DNA from: Gimesia chilikensis
Lineage (GTDB): Bacteria > Planctomycetota > Planctomycetia > Planctomycetales > Planctomycetaceae
Assembly (NCBI RefSeq): GCF_008329715.1
Contig: NZ_VTSR01000007.1
Location: 186,001-250,000, forward strand
Length of the DNA stretch: 64,000 nt
Direction of reading: 5' to 3'
Part shown: in pieces, positions 37,394-48,231 of the stretch
Numbering within the stretch: position 1 is the stretch's first letter
Layout of the letters: every line of letters starts with the position of its first letter
The notes under the pieces: model-generated
Database searches by the model: none
The model's input: only the letters and a program-made list of their open reading frames with translations
Told to the model about the DNA's origin: nothing
Made by a program: the position numbers and the translations under genes

Positions 37394-37723
37394 ATGTATT
37401 CCGCTTCCTCATTTTCAAAGCCAGTGAACGCTATGCAGGAATCTCGCGACGATAGCCGGCGGTTGACAATCGACTTATACGACATCGATTCCCTCCGTTA
37501 TCCCACAATCACAAAATCCGTGGTCAGACTGTTTCAATTGGAACCGGCGGGTGAACTGACCATTGGTCTGGATGAAATGTTCCAGGATTATCAGTGTGAG
37601 AGACAGATCGTGGAGCTGGAGTGGGATCCCTGGTCGGGGTATATCGTGGTGGCGAAAACGGAGTCAGCGGAAGATCTGGTAAGGGAAATTGGTGCTTTTA
37701 TTGAATCCAGGTTTTCCCGGTAA
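37394..37723 (+). CDS. Unknown cytosolic protein
   Basis: 109 residues from ATG 37394, or 96 from ATG 37433; neither has a clear ribosome site. Soluble, acidic, no signal peptide or motif. It ends 17 bases before the NADAR gene and could be its partner. It does not resemble DarT, the toxin that pairs with some NADAR proteins. Confidence 0.45.
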   Translation: MYSASSFSKPVNAMQESRDDSRRLTIDLYDIDSLRYPTITKSVVRLFQLEPAGELTIGLDEMFQDYQCERQIVELEWDPWSGYIVVAKTESAEDLVREIGAFIESRFSR

Positions 37724-37740
37724 TAAACAGAGTTGTTCAC

Positions 37741-38196
37741 ATGGCGATTTACTTCTACACCCGCAACGACAAGTATGGTGCGTTTTCGAACTTCTCGCCG
37801 CATGGGGTCGAGATGGACGGACTCTGGTGGCCGAGCGTTGAACACTATTTTCAGGCGCAGAAATTCAGTGATCCGGAATACCGGGAACGGATCAGAACAG
37901 CCCATAATTCGAAACAGGCGGCCCTGCTGGGACGCAGCCGCAAGGTCAAACTCCGCGACGACTGGGAAACAGTGAAAGAGGATGTCATGTCGGCAGCCGT
38001 ACTCAAGAAATTTCAGACGCACCTCGAATTAAAAGCACTTTTACTCTCCACGGGTGATGAGGCAATTGTGGAAAACGCTCCTGGTGACTATTTCTGGGGT
38101 TGCGGACAGGACGGGACCGGTTTGAATCGTCTGGGGATGATCCTGGAACAGGTTCGCGATGTACTCAGACAGGGACTCAACTCAGATCAGAAATGA
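37741..38196 (+). CDS. NADAR family N-glycosidase (YbiA-like)
   Basis: 151 residues, single domain. Family marks: FYTRNDKYGAFSNFSPHGVEMDGLWWPSVEHYFQAQKF at the start (residues about 5-42), then AHNSKQAALLGRSRKVKLRDDWE and YFWGCGQDGTGLNRLGMILEQVR at the end. NADAR proteins cut N-glycosidic bonds of riboflavin intermediates or remove ADP-ribose from guanine in DNA. No DarT neighbour, so a metabolic or repair role is more likely than a toxin-antitoxin pair. Confidence 0.9.
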   Translation: MAIYFYTRNDKYGAFSNFSPHGVEMDGLWWPSVEHYFQAQKFSDPEYRERIRTAHNSKQAALLGRSRKVKLRDDWETVKEDVMSAAVLKKFQTHLELKALLLSTGDEAIVENAPGDYFWGCGQDGTGLNRLGMILEQVRDVLRQGLNSDQK

Positions 38197-38216
38197 TCCC
38201 GTCCGATTCTTTTTGT

Positions 38217-39665
38217 TTACGACAGAATTTCATTAATCACCGTCCCATGTACATCGGTCAGACGGTAATCCCGGCCCTGGTGTTTGTATATCAGGCGTTC
38301 GTGGTTCAGACCCATGCAATGTAATAACGTTGCGTTGAGGTCGTGTACGTGGACCGGGTTCTCGGCGATGTTGTAACAGAAATCATCGGTTGCGCCGTAG
38401 GAAATGCCCGGTTTGATGCCGCCGCCGGCCAGCCACATGGTGAAGCAGCGGCCGTGATGATCTCTGCCGTAATCGGTGCTGGTGAGCGTTCCCTGACTGT
38501 AAATCGTGCGTCCAAATTCGCCTCCCCAGATGATCAGAGTGTCTTCCAGCAGCCCCCGCTGTTTGAGATCAGTGAGCAGTCCTGCGGTTGGCTGGTCGAT
38601 GTCGCCGCACTGCAGACGCAGGTCGCTGGGCAGATTGTAATGCTGGTCCCAGCCCCGGTGATAGAGTTGAATGAACCGCACACCCCGCTCTGCCATTCGC
38701 CGGGCCAGCAGGCAGTTGGCGGCGTAGGTTCCCGGTTTACGGGAAGCCTCACCATAGAGGTCGAATGTCTGCTCACTTTCATTCGAAAAGTCGGTCAGGT
38801 CAGGAACGGAAGTCTGCATGCGGTAAGCCATCTCGTATTGCGCAATGCGGGTCTGGATTTTCGGATCGCGATAGGCTTCAAACTGCCTTTGATTCAGCAG
38901 CGCCAGACTGTCCAGCATACTCCGTCTGCTGGCGTCTGTGAGGCCGGACGGATTGGAGAGATAGAGTACCGGATCGCCGTTCTTCCGGAAGTTGACTCCC
39001 TGGTGACTCGAAGGCAGAAATCCGGTGCCCCACAGGCGGGCATACAGGGGATCCGCGGGACGGGATGCGCTGCCGTCGGAAATCAATACCACAAACGCGG
39101 GCAGGTTCTGGTTCTCGCTGCCCAGTCCATAACTGGACCACGCGCCAAAGCTGGGGCGGCCCGGCTGCTGGTGTCCGGTCTGCATCAGTGTGACTGCCGG
39201 ATCGTGGTTGATCGCTTCAGTGTGCATCGATTTGATTACGCAGACATCATCGATCACCTTCGCCAGGTGAGGTAGTGCATCGCTGACACAGGTGCCACTC
39301 TCTCCGTGCCGTTGGAAACGGAACTGGTTAGGGGCTGCGACCGGAAACGATTTCTGATTGGAGGTCATGCCGGTCAGCCGTTGATCACCGCGAACCGAGT
39401 CGGGGAGCGGACTCGCGTTTAACTCTTTGAGACGTGGTTTATAGTCGAAGAGTTCCATCTGCGAGGGGCCGCCGTGCATGAACAGGTAGATCACACGTTT
39501 CGCTTTCCCCGGAAAATGGGAGGGGATTACCGAATCAGCAGGACCAGCATCGAGATCCGGATTGAGCAGTGATCCCAGGGCAGCCGCACCAATGCCTGTG
39601 GCGTTGCGGCGGAAAAACTGCCGGCGGGTGACTTCCTGTTGGAGCAGGTTAAGTTCGTGCTGCAT
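38217..39665 (-). CDS. DUF1501 family protein, Tat-exported
   Basis: 482 residues from ATG 39665 with AGGA just upstream; upstream frame to 39788 lies over the neighbouring gene. Twin-arginine signal ([19 protein letters not shown]). The core has [20 protein letters not shown] and [12 protein letters not shown] … [21 protein letters not shown], the DUF1501 signatures related to the alkaline phosphatase fold. It forms the standard planctomycete pair with the cytochrome-like gene that is transcribed just before it. The reaction is unknown; probably periplasmic catabolism. Confidence 0.88.
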   Translation of the reverse strand: MQHELNLLQQEVTRRQFFRRNATGIGAAALGSLLNPDLDAGPADSVIPSHFPGKAKRVIYLFMHGGPSQMELFDYKPRLKELNASPLPDSVRGDQRLTGMTSNQKSFPVAAPNQFRFQRHGESGTCVSDALPHLAKVIDDVCVIKSMHTEAINHDPAVTLMQTGHQQPGRPSFGAWSSYGLGSENQNLPAFVVLISDGSASRPADPLYARLWGTGFLPSSHQGVNFRKNGDPVLYLSNPSGLTDASRRSMLDSLALLNQRQFEAYRDPKIQTRIAQYEMAYRMQTSVPDLTDFSNESEQTFDLYGEASRKPGTYAANCLLARRMAERGVRFIQLYHRGWDQHYNLPSDLRLQCGDIDQPTAGLLTDLKQRGLLEDTLIIWGGEFGRTIYSQGTLTSTDYGRDHHGRCFTMWLAGGGIKPGISYGATDDFCYNIAENPVHVHDLNATLLHCMGLNHERLIYKHQGRDYRLTDVHGTVINEILS

Positions 39666-39681
39666 CGGGGATCCTGTTGAA

Positions 39682-42600
39682 TTAGTGTTTCGTGACGGTC
39701 TCGTCCATGTTGAGTATCGTGCTGGCAAGCATGGTCCAGGCTGCCAGTTCCGAGGGAGGAATCGTTGCCTCGACGGGGGCTTCACCAACCTGAATTAACT
39801 GTTGTGCTGTACCGGGGGCGGAGTGATAGATCTGCTTTTGCTGCTGGAGCAGGCGTGTCAGAATCTGCTGTTCCCGCTTATCGGGACTACGGCTGGTGGC
39901 AGAACGGAACAGGAAAGCGATACGCTCCGATTCCTTTTCCTCCTGTTTTAAGGTGCGTGTTGCCAGTACCCGGGCCGCTTCGAGGTAAGTCGGATCATTC
40001 ATCAATACGAGGGCCTGAAGCGGTGTGTTGGTGCGTGGACGACGAACAGTACATGTTTCGCGGGTTGGAGCATCGAAGGCCATCAGCCCGGGAGGAGGAC
40101 TCTGACGTTTCCAGTAAGTATAGAGGCTGCGACGGTACAGCCCATCTCCCGAATCCTGTTGATAGGTGACATCGCCATCATAGGAGACCGCTTCCCAGAG
40201 ACCTGCCGGCTGATAAGGTTTGACGCTTGGTCCCCCCTGCTTCGCTAGGAGCAGACCGCTGATGTGCAGTGCATTGTCGCGGACCGTCTCAGCATCGAGT
40301 CGGAAACGGGGGCCGCGTGAGAGCAGCCGGTTTTCGGGATCGCGCTCATAGAGTTCGCTGGTACCGCGAGAAGACTGCTGATAAGTCGCTGAAAGCGCGA
40401 TGAGCTTGATCAGGTGTTTGACATCCCAGCCGCTTTCACGAAATTCGACGGCCAGCCAGTCGAGCAGTTCCGGATGACTGGGCCATTCTCCCTGCGAGCC
40501 GAAGTCTTCGACCGTTTTGACCAGACCGACGCCAAACATCTGTTGCCAGAGCCGGTTCACATAGACGCGAGCTGTTAATGGGTGTTCAGGACTGGTGAGC
40601 CAGCGGGCCAGTCCGAGACGGTTGGTCGGGAATTGATCACGGAAGCCTGGCAGGACAGTGGGGACACTGGCGCTTACTTTTTCACCCGGATGATTGTAAA
40701 CGCCCCGCTCCAAAATAAAGGTCTCCCGTGGTTCCTTGTTTTCCTGCATCACCATCGTTGAGGGGATCTGCTTGCGCAAGCGGGCGAGTTGACTGCGTTT
40801 CTTTTCCAGAGCCTGTTCCGTACCACGGAATTTCTCGGGGGCTGCCGTATTGAGGAAGTAAGTTCGTAATGCCTCCTGCTGTTGTTGCGTGCGTTTCTCC
40901 CTGGGGATCGCGAGAGTGGCGGTCAGGAATTGCGAATCGGCGAGTTGCCTGGCTTCCTCTGCACTTAACGTGCGGCTGTAGATTCGCAGCTCATCGAGGT
41001 CGCCCTTATAAAAGGCACTGGTCGAACGGCGGCCGAGGCGAAAGGGTTCGTCGGTTTTAATACTGTCGGTAAGGCTGTCGTAGGGGGCAGAGGTACTTTG
41101 TAAGGTACCATTCAGATAGATGCGAATTCCCGCTGCCGTTGATGAGCCGTCATAGGTGACGAGCAGATGCTGCCAGCGACCGGTACTGATGCTGCCGTCG
41201 GTCACCACCTGAATCGCATTGCTGTTCCAGGCGTGGATCAGGTGGACGCAGAGCTTTCCTTTACGGAGCATGATGTCGAGGCCCCGGAGTTGTTGACGAT
41301 CGTCATTTTGGGAAAGAATGCAGATTGGTCCCCCCGAAGCGGGTTTGATCCAGACAGCGATGGAAAAGGGCGTGTGCCGATCGAGGGGGAGTTGTTGATG
41401 ACTCTCCAGTAAGGCCGTTCCGTCAAACTGCGCGGCCGCTCCCAGAAAGCCAGCGTTGCTCTCGACGTTACCGATGGCCTTGAATGTCTGGTTTTGGTTC
41501 AGATCATCAAGGGGATCGTGGAGAATCAGTTGCTCGTTCGGAGGGGACATCAGCGTCTTAGCAATCTGATGTTCCCATTCTGTTTGGAGTCGAACGAGTT
41601 CCGTTTCGTTCTGCTGATGTTGTTGTTCGAGGGTTTTCAATTCGTTCTGCAGTTTCAGTTCTTTGTCCTTATAGTCCGGGGACGGGATCTGCAGAATCGG
41701 TTGAGCGTTACCTGCAGTGCGGGTATTGCCGGTCTCGGGAGTATTGTTGAAGAAGGCGAAGAGCTGATAGAACTCTTTCTGTGAGATCGGATCGTATTTG
41801 TGATCGTGACAGCGGGCGCAGCCCATGGTGAGCCCCATCCAGACCGTGGACGTCGTGTCGAGGCGGTCGACGATGTATTCCACGCGGTACTCTTCATCAA
41901 TGATTCCTGTCTCGCGGGTTGTCATGTGATTGCGATGGAAGCCGGTGGCGATCAGCTGTTTTTGAGTCGGTTCGGGGAGCAGGTCTCCGGCCAGCTGCTC
42001 GATCGTAAACTGATCGAAAGGCAGGTTCCGGTTGAAAGCGTCGATAACCCAGTCCCGCCAGTGCCACATCTCCCACTCTTCATCAGTGAAATAACCGCTG
42101 GTATCTGCGTAGCGGGCTGCGTCGAGCCAGTAGCGGGCACGATGTTCGCCATAATGCGGCGAACTGAGCAGGCGGTCGATCAGGATTTCCAGGGCCTGTG
42201 GTGAGTCGTCCTGCAGGAAGGCGTCCAGTTCCTCCAGTGTGGGAGGCAGGCCGATCAGATCCAGTGAGAGCCGCCGACAGAGTGTCGCTTTGTCAGCCCG
42301 AGGAGACGGCTTAAGACCTTCCTGTTGCAGTCGAGCCAGAACGAATCGGTCGATCGGGTTTCGTACCCAGGTCTGCTCATTAACCTCAGGCAGGTCTGGA
42401 CGTCGGGGTGGAATGAAAGACCAGTGCTGCTGATAGGCGGCTCCCGCTGCGATCCAGCGTTTGAGCAAATCAATTTCCGCTAGCGACAGTTCCTTACCGG
42501 TATCAATGGGGGGCATTTTGAGAGAATCATCTGCGGTGATCAGCCGTTTGACTAACTCACTCTGGTGGGGATGCCGACGATCAATAATGCGGTAGCCATC

Positions 42601-42822
42601 ACGGGGACGAAGTGCGTTTTCCTGGGCATCCAGACGGAGATCGGCTTCGCGGGTCGCCGCATCGGGCCCGTGACAGTGAAGACATTTCTCGGAGAGGATC
42701 GGCCGGATATCACGGTTGAACTCAATTTGTCCTGCCCCGCTCTCCTCTGCTCCATAAAGCAGTGATACTCCCCAGAGAGAGAGGATCAGGGGCATTAAAG
42801 CTATCCGTAATGAATTATGCAT
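39682..42822 (-). CDS. Planctomycete cytochrome-domain/DUF1549/LamG/DUF1553 protein
   Basis: 1046 residues with signal peptide. Order: haem-binding CLHCH (47-51) in the PSD1-type cytochrome c region; DUF1549 with the second [11 protein letters not shown] motif (near 335-345); a LamG/concanavalin-like domain (about 435-645, [10 protein letters not shown] … [13 protein letters not shown] … [14 protein letters not shown]) inserted before DUF1553; then DUF1553 ([25 protein letters not shown]). Cytochrome-linked catabolic enzymes of this type are abundant in planctomycetes, substrate unknown. It is 16 bases upstream of the DUF1501 gene and cotranscribed. The LamG position differs from that of the paralogue at 51809. 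Confidence 0.88.
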   Translation of the reverse strand: MHNSLRIALMPLILSLWGVSLLYGAEESGAGQIEFNRDIRPILSEKCLHCHGPDAATREADLRLDAQENALRPRDGYRIIDRRHPHQSELVKRLITADDSLKMPPIDTGKELSLAEIDLLKRWIAAGAAYQQHWSFIPPRRPDLPEVNEQTWVRNPIDRFVLARLQQEGLKPSPRADKATLCRRLSLDLIGLPPTLEELDAFLQDDSPQALEILIDRLLSSPHYGEHRARYWLDAARYADTSGYFTDEEWEMWHWRDWVIDAFNRNLPFDQFTIEQLAGDLLPEPTQKQLIATGFHRNHMTTRETGIIDEEYRVEYIVDRLDTTSTVWMGLTMGCARCHDHKYDPISQKEFYQLFAFFNNTPETGNTRTAGNAQPILQIPSPDYKDKELKLQNELKTLEQQHQQNETELVRLQTEWEHQIAKTLMSPPNEQLILHDPLDDLNQNQTFKAIGNVESNAGFLGAAAQFDGTALLESHQQLPLDRHTPFSIAVWIKPASGGPICILSQNDDRQQLRGLDIMLRKGKLCVHLIHAWNSNAIQVVTDGSISTGRWQHLLVTYDGSSTAAGIRIYLNGTLQSTSAPYDSLTDSIKTDEPFRLGRRSTSAFYKGDLDELRIYSRTLSAEEARQLADSQFLTATLAIPREKRTQQQQEALRTYFLNTAAPEKFRGTEQALEKKRSQLARLRKQIPSTMVMQENKEPRETFILERGVYNHPGEKVSASVPTVLPGFRDQFPTNRLGLARWLTSPEHPLTARVYVNRLWQQMFGVGLVKTVEDFGSQGEWPSHPELLDWLAVEFRESGWDVKHLIKLIALSATYQQSSRGTSELYERDPENRLLSRGPRFRLDAETVRDNALHISGLLLAKQGGPSVKPYQPAGLWEAVSYDGDVTYQQDSGDGLYRRSLYTYWKRQSPPPGLMAFDAPTRETCTVRRPRTNTPLQALVLMNDPTYLEAARVLATRTLKQEEKESERIAFLFRSATSRSPDKREQQILTRLLQQQKQIYHSAPGTAQQLIQVGEAPVEATIPPSELAAWTMLASTILNMDETVTKH

Positions 42823-42971
42823 GGATCGAATCTGGGCAATCCTGAAATCAAACTGGTGCGGGCAATATATAAACTAAATTAAATATTAGCAGGCTCCGCC
42901 GGGATTGTCACTTGCGGATCCGGAGAAATCAGGATTCAGAAAGGGAGATGTAGCTGACGAATCTTTTGTCT

Positions 42972-43775
42972 TCAATTCGATCTGTCGGCGAAGAGAGCTT
43001 GTGGCAGACCTGAGAGATTGACGAGTCCAGTCCACTCTTCGTATTCCAGAACCAGACATGCGTGCCAGAATTCGCGGTCGAAGTTGACGATGCTGGCCGC
43101 GCGAACCGATCCCATTGATGTCAGACGATTGATCAACGAACGTGCCAGACTGTGTCCATCGGGGAAGATCGCCTTCCAGCGATTTGTTGTCTGTTCCGCC
43201 GGGTGCTCGTTCAACCAGGTCAGGCAGGCAGATTCCAAACGCATCTCCCAGTCAACCGAAATGGAAGTCACACTAGTAACTCTGACTAAGTCGGCAAAAC
43301 GCTCTGCGATCAGATCGGGAGGGGAGATTCGTCCCGGTTTACAGAGCACACCAATTTCTAGATTACTGGAGGATGTGAGTGACAAATCGAGTTCCAGTGA
43401 CCGCGCGACGAAGAGGGCTCCGGATTTAAGGGCTTCGATATGAAACGGAGTACATTCCAGGTTGAGGCAGCCGTCGTAATAACTGAAGCAGGTTGTGTAC
43501 CCTGTAAATAACTCAGAACGGCCCGGTACCGGGATTTCGACACAGATGGTGCGGTCTAACAGCTGGTATTCACCCTGGTAGATGATTTCCGGTGCACCAA
43601 GGGCTTTGAGCCGTTCGATGTTCGCTTGAACCTGCTGTCTCCCCCGTTCAAAGTCAATCGTGGCTGTGGGGATGCGATCTTTGAGCAGTGCGATGACTTC
43701 CTGCAAGTCGAGCGCGGGGCAGTCTCCCGAGGGGAAATAGAAATCTGCTGTGAGCTGAAAATCAGGATCCGGCAT
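42972..43775 (-). CDS. Unknown protein, DUF4261-like length
   Basis: 267 residues; GGAAAAG upstream of ATG 43775. Soluble, no signal peptide. The central part has PGRSELFTGYTTCFSYYDGC and several conserved-looking hydrophobic strands; I do not recognise the family and name no function. Isolated between the DUF1549 gene and a membrane protein gene. Confidence 0.55.
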   Translation of the reverse strand: MPDPDFQLTADFYFPSGDCPALDLQEVIALLKDRIPTATIDFERGRQQVQANIERLKALGAPEIIYQGEYQLLDRTICVEIPVPGRSELFTGYTTCFSYYDGCLNLECTPFHIEALKSGALFVARSLELDLSLTSSSNLEIGVLCKPGRISPPDLIAERFADLVRVTSVTSISVDWEMRLESACLTWLNEHPAEQTTNRWKAIFPDGHSLARSLINRLTSMGSVRAASIVNFDREFWHACLVLEYEEWTGLVNLSGLPQALFADRSN

Positions 43776-43906
43776 AGTCTTTTCCGATTATGGGATAACT
43801 GGTGATGACGCTGATTCAGGAATCAAATAACGGAGGGCAAGAATCAGTAATTGATACTTGTTGTCAAGGATAATAAACTGGATTTAGGATACAACATTTT
43901 CTGTAT

Positions 43907-44392
43907 ATGAAAGTTTTGGTTATGTGGGGGCAGCGGCTTGCGAATCTACTTAAGGGATTGATCGGCGGTGCTTTTACCGGCCTGTTAGTGGGAGTGGTTA
44001 TCGCGCAGCTCACGATGGCATACGTGATTCAGCGATCTGATTACATCCATCCGACCCTCTTTGAAACTGCTGAATTGCGCTATCGCTGGACCCTGATCCT
44101 CAGTTTTGTCACTGTCTTCATCCTGGTCGGTCCCTTCTTCGCCTTCCATACATTCGGCCCCTGGGTGCGGCATGCGATGTATGGTCTGCTGGGAGGTGTA
44201 GCTCTGGTTGTGGGAATTGCTCTGTTGGGAGCCTGGATCGAGGGAGAATTTCCTTTTAATCACTATAAAGGATCGGAACAAAACTGGATCTCTGCGGTAC
44301 GGGGGTATGGGATTCCGGCTGCGTTTTTGTTCGGACCTGTAACCGGGATTCTGATTGGCAGGTACTGGATTTCAGGGACTGACGATCAGTAG
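43907..44392 (+). CDS. Four-helix membrane protein of unknown function
   Basis: 161 residues from ATG 43907, or 156 from ATG 43922. Four hydrophobic helices (about 15-40, 60-85, 92-117, 142-158) with a glycine-rich first helix (GLIGGAFTGLLVGVVIAQ). No motif. It is 107 bases before the next membrane protein gene and may be expressed with it. Confidence 0.55.
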   Translation: MKVLVMWGQRLANLLKGLIGGAFTGLLVGVVIAQLTMAYVIQRSDYIHPTLFETAELRYRWTLILSFVTVFILVGPFFAFHTFGPWVRHAMYGLLGGVALVVGIALLGAWIEGEFPFNHYKGSEQNWISAVRGYGIPAAFLFGPVTGILIGRYWISGTDDQ

Positions 44393-44499
44393 TTATCGGG
44401 AAAATAAGTGCCTGGGGCAACTTTCGGTGAAGGTGATTTCCCATGAATGACGATCTTATTATCTACTGCGGGTCAGTCTAGAAGAGGGATCTTCAAACG

Positions 44500-45225
44500 A
44501 TGCGTGCATCTCAACCCGTCATCTTTTATCGGCTCCGTCGCTTTTATCTCTATCTGGGAATTGCCGGGACGAGTCTGTTTTCGCTGGTCGGCATCGGTTC
44601 TACGCTGGCTGCTTTCTATAATCTGGATGGCTCTTTTCGCTATCCGGTCTTTTCCGCCTGGCTGTTTGGTGGGTTCTTTCTGCTCTGCACACTGCTGGGG
44701 ATCTGGTGTATCCTGGCCTGGAGTCGGGAGCGACTGGAAATATCCGGGATCAGACTGGTGAAGCGGGATGTCTTCCACATCACCGAAATCCCCTTTGATG
44801 AAGTAACCCATCTGCAGTGGTACTCTCTCACGGGGGCGATAGTTGTGGAGGCTCCGGGGAAACGGTTTAAATTTCATATCGATAATTTCCAGAATGCGGA
44901 ACAGATTGAAATTACAGAACGCCTGCGACGGGAGATTAATCTTGATCTGCAGGAAGGTTGGGAAAAGTACCAGAAATTTAATGCCGCGATCTTTGAGACG
45001 ACAGAGCAGTCTCCCCGCCCGGAGAGTGTTGTGTTTATGATCCTGCTGCTGATCTTCGCTTGTGTATTTGGTTTCGCCTGGTGGTCCGGACGCGGAGTTC
45101 ATTTTCTGCTGATCGGTCTGATCAATTTCTTGATTGCCCTGTGGTGGCTACTCGATTTCAGAAAGAAAAGACAGCGCGCGACAACGATCAATCTTTCGGA
45201 ACAGCGTGCCGGAGTGGATCCGTGA
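44500..45225 (+). CDS. Membrane protein with PH-like central region
   Basis: 241 residues; GAGGGAT upstream of ATG 44500. Two N-terminal helices (about 22-45 and 53-75), a soluble core of about 95 residues, and two C-terminal helices (about 178-215). The core strand pattern EISGIRLVKRDVFHITEIPFDEVTHLQWY resembles PH-like (bPH/YdbT-type) domains. The stop overlaps the start of the SGNH gene by four bases (GTGA), so translation is coupled. Function unknown. Confidence 0.6.
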   Translation: MRASQPVIFYRLRRFYLYLGIAGTSLFSLVGIGSTLAAFYNLDGSFRYPVFSAWLFGGFFLLCTLLGIWCILAWSRERLEISGIRLVKRDVFHITEIPFDEVTHLQWYSLTGAIVVEAPGKRFKFHIDNFQNAEQIEITERLRREINLDLQEGWEKYQKFNAAIFETTEQSPRPESVVFMILLLIFACVFGFAWWSGRGVHFLLIGLINFLIALWWLLDFRKKRQRATTINLSEQRAGVDP

Positions 45226-46079
45226 ATCCGGTTGTCTATCACATCGCCTCCGGTCAGGCATTCTTCACTGGCTGCACACTGATTTTGCTGGCAGCTCTCC
45301 TGTCACTGAGCCAATCAAAGCTGGCCCGACGCGGGATGGGCCTTGCGTTTCTGCTGGGAGTGATCGCGGTGGTTGTCTCGTCAACTCCCCTGCCCTGGTG
45401 GTTGTATGGCGTATTGGGAATTGTGACCCTGATCTGGCTGCTGGTACAGTTTCGAAAGCCGAAGCGGCGGGGACTCTCGTATGCGATGATCGTCGTCTGG
45501 CTGGCTGCAGTGGGTTGGGAACTTCCATTTCACCTGCTGCCGCATGTCGATCCGGTGGACAACCGGAGTTTAACAGTGATTGGTGATTCGGTGACTGCTG
45601 GCCTGGGGGATGAGCAGACGAGAACCTGGCCGGTACTTCTGAACCACGAACACGGGCTGACTGTGCAGGATTTGTCACGAGTGGGGGCGACTGTCGCCTC
45701 GGCGCGAAAGCAAGTTGCGGAGACCCGAATCGAATCACATCTAGTTTTGCTGGAGATCGGTGGAAACGATATTCTGGGCTCGACCACGCCAGCGGAATTC
45801 GAAACCGGTCTGGAGCAACTGTTAGCGGAACTGACTGCCCCGGGGCGCCAACTGGTGATGCTGGAACTACCGCTGCCTCCCTTTTATAACAGATTTGGAC
45901 TGATTCAGCGAAAACTCGCTTCAAGATATGAAGTCAAACTGGTGCCGAAACGGGTCTTTCTGTCTGTCCTCGCAGGCGGAGGGGCGACGCTGGACAGTAT
46001 CCATCTTTCTCAGGCGGGCCAGCAGCAGATGGCGGATGAGGTTTGGGAGATCGTGGGCCCAGCTTATCAGACTGAGTGA
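45222..46079 (+). CDS. Membrane-anchored SGNH/GDSL hydrolase
   Basis: 285 residues from GTG 45222, overlapping the previous stop, with GGAG at 45211-45214; a longer frame has no comparable start. Three membrane helices in the first 100 residues precede an SGNH domain: block I GDSVTAG (near residue 121), block III GGNDILG with the Asn, and block V DSIHLSQAG with the catalytic Asp/His. Blocks I, III and V are intact, so esterase or lipase activity is likely. Attachment to a membrane unit is unusual for this short form. Substrate unknown, probably at the inner-membrane outer face. Confidence 0.82.
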   Translation: MNPVVYHIASGQAFFTGCTLILLAALLSLSQSKLARRGMGLAFLLGVIAVVVSSTPLPWWLYGVLGIVTLIWLLVQFRKPKRRGLSYAMIVVWLAAVGWELPFHLLPHVDPVDNRSLTVIGDSVTAGLGDEQTRTWPVLLNHEHGLTVQDLSRVGATVASARKQVAETRIESHLVLLEIGGNDILGSTTPAEFETGLEQLLAELTAPGRQLVMLELPLPPFYNRFGLIQRKLASRYEVKLVPKRVFLSVLAGGGATLDSIHLSQAGQQQMADEVWEIVGPAYQTE

Positions 46080-46091
46080 CCCCGTCATCGC

Positions 46092-47222
46092 TTACTTCTC
46101 AAACGTAATCACCTGCCGAACTGCGGCTCCGGTGGCGAGGTCATCGAAGGCGGAGTTGATTTCATCCAGTTGAATCGTGCGCGAGAGCAGCTTGTCGACG
46201 GGGAGCAGGCCTGCCTGATACATGGCGATGAAACGCGGTAGATCCCGCCGCGGAACTGCCGAACCCATATAAGAGCCTTTGATGGTGCGTTCCTCTGCGA
46301 CCAGGCTGACTGCGGGAATGGAAAACATTTTCGCTGGGTGCGGGAGGCCGATGGTGACTGTGGTACCACCGCGTTTAGTGGCGGCATAAGCCTGTTGCAG
46401 GACCTGTTCGTTGCCGACGCTTTCGAAAGTGTAATCAACCCCCTGCATGAGATCTTTGAGCAGCATGACGGGGTCTTCCTCCCCGGCATTGATCAGATGT
46501 GTTGCACCGACCTGGGCTGCCAGTTCGAGTTTCTCGGGGAGCAGATCCACGGCAAAGATCGATTCGGCACCTGCAGCACGGGCTCCCATAATGGTGCTCA
46601 GGCCTACGCCTCCCAGACCGAAGACGGCCACGCTGGAACCCGGTTCCACTTTGGCTGTATTGACCACCGCGCCCACACCGGTCATGACCGCGCAGCCAAA
46701 CAGGGCGGCGGTACTCAAGGGGAGTTGTGAATCGATCTTGATTAATGATTCCTGAGCGACCACCGTATATTCAGAAAAGGCGGCTACACCCAGATGGTGA
46801 TAGATCTCTTTTCCCGCAGCGTTCCGAAAAGGACGATGTCCTGAAAGCAGGGTCCCGGCGGTATTGGCTTTCGCACCAGGTTCACATAGAGCGGGACGAC
46901 CGGTGGCACAGGGAATACAGTGACCGCACAACGGGACGAAAGAAAAGACCACGTGATCATCAGGTTGCAGGTCATGTACGCCGGGACCGACTTCGCGAAC
47001 GATGCCGCTCGCTTCATGTCCCATCACCATCGGCATCACCCGGGGCCGCGAGCCATCGATGGTGGAGAGATCGGAATGACAGAGACCGGCACCCGCCAGT
47101 TCTACGAGCACTTCCCCCGGACCGGGGTTGTCCAGTTGCAGCTCTTCAATTACCAGCGGTTTCGACTCGGCATAGGGAGTCGGCTTCTCCATTTCATACA
47201 ACACAGCGGCGCGAGTGTGCAT
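46092..47222 (-). CDS. Zinc-dependent alcohol dehydrogenase
   Basis: 376 residues, cytosolic, NAD(P)-dependent. The catalytic zinc ligands are Cys in GLCHSDL (about 48), His in GHEASG (about 70) and a later Cys. The structural zinc site has four cysteines CGHCIPCATGRPALC (about 99-113). Rossmann motif GLGGVGLSTI (about 200-209). It fits the class III/benzyl-alcohol branch of MDR enzymes. Twelve bases separate it from the convergent SGNH gene; no terminator seen. Substrate not determined. Confidence 0.88.
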   Translation of the reverse strand: MHTRAAVLYEMEKPTPYAESKPLVIEELQLDNPGPGEVLVELAGAGLCHSDLSTIDGSRPRVMPMVMGHEASGIVREVGPGVHDLQPDDHVVFSFVPLCGHCIPCATGRPALCEPGAKANTAGTLLSGHRPFRNAAGKEIYHHLGVAAFSEYTVVAQESLIKIDSQLPLSTAALFGCAVMTGVGAVVNTAKVEPGSSVAVFGLGGVGLSTIMGARAAGAESIFAVDLLPEKLELAAQVGATHLINAGEEDPVMLLKDLMQGVDYTFESVGNEQVLQQAYAATKRGGTTVTIGLPHPAKMFSIPAVSLVAEERTIKGSYMGSAVPRRDLPRFIAMYQAGLLPVDKLLSRTIQLDEINSAFDDLATGAAVRQVITFEK

Positions 47223-47256
47223 GGCGAGTGTCTCATTTTTATCAAGGAATGGTAAT

Positions 47257-48231
47257 TTATTTCACCGTATAGAAGATGACCTTGCCATTGGCGTCCCGTT
47301 TACGGGAGTCCCAGACACGGGCTCCCTGGGGAAATTTCACCAGGAACTCTTCTGCTGGAATGCTCTCATTGGCATGAAAGGCATCGAAAGTGTATTTGTA
47401 GCCGGTTCGCAGTAAATCCTCGTCTCCATAAAAAGATTTGATTTCGCAAGTCGTGGGGATCTGTCCCCAGCGATTATCTATTTTGTATCGAATGTGACTG
47501 GAGATCAATAATTTATTGGCATTGTGATACTCATATTTCAGTACCGTACAATCGTGTGATTTGGGCGCGACCCAGAGACTGGCTGTACCCTCGGAATCAG
47601 TCCTTTCCAGAACGGTACAATCGAGATCCAAAATGGGTTCCGTATTACTTCGGACAGTAAAACCCTCCAGGGTTTTTCCCAAGTCGCGATCTCCTGCCAG
47701 GAGTGCCCAGCGGAGCGGAAGTTGTGACAGGGCGGAAAACACATCACTCATCTCGTTTTTTTTGAATATATGGATCGAGGGTGTCCCTGGTGACTGCAGC
47801 AGTCTGGTCACTGTCAGCCCATCGCTGAAGCAGGTTCTATCGAATGAGAGGGTCTCTTTCAGGCGGTCAGAAGGATAGCGTCCCCAGTGGCGGTAACGAA
47901 TCCTGGGGGAATCAAGCAGTATTGAGTACCTGGCATGATTGATCACCAGTTCTTTTTTGAGACGCTTCATATCTGCTTTAGTCAGAGGTGAATAGTCGCT
48001 GGGGGGATTGAGGGGGGTTTCTTCTTCAGGATACAGGAGGAGCTTACTGGAAGTCGTTTCCTGAGACAGTTCGACCCGCATGGCCTGCAGACGTTCGCGA
48101 CGCTGTTGCCAGGTCTGGTTGATCTCCTTGATCGTGAGAGGCTCTGTTTCTGCAGCATCGGTAGTGGAACTGGTGCCCATGCAGAAAATGAGTTGGCTCA
48201 GTATGAGAAGTGTGAGACAGCAGCGATCCAT
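47257..48231 (-). CDS. Secreted protein of unknown function
   Basis: 324 residues from ATG 48231 (AGAAAGG upstream); an earlier ATG at 48267 would add twelve residues before the signal helix. Signal peptide LTLLILSQLIFCMG … AAETE. The body is beta-rich with FRVESE-like features of LolA-type secreted proteins, but no diagnostic motif. Function not assigned. Alone upstream of the alcohol dehydrogenase on the same strand. Confidence 0.5.
   Translation of the reverse strand: MDRCCLTLLILSQLIFCMGTSSTTDAAETEPLTIKEINQTWQQRRERLQAMRVELSQETTSSKLLLYPEEETPLNPPSDYSPLTKADMKRLKKELVINHARYSILLDSPRIRYRHWGRYPSDRLKETLSFDRTCFSDGLTVTRLLQSPGTPSIHIFKKNEMSDVFSALSQLPLRWALLAGDRDLGKTLEGFTVRSNTEPILDLDCTVLERTDSEGTASLWVAPKSHDCTVLKYEYHNANKLLISSHIRYKIDNRWGQIPTTCEIKSFYGDEDLLRTGYKYTFDAFHANESIPAEEFLVKFPQGARVWDSRKRDANGKVIFYTVK

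Noticed and set aside
37394..38196. NADAR and its neighbour as a DarT-type toxin-antitoxin pair
   Set aside because: The 109-residue neighbour has no ADP-ribosyltransferase motif and is too small.
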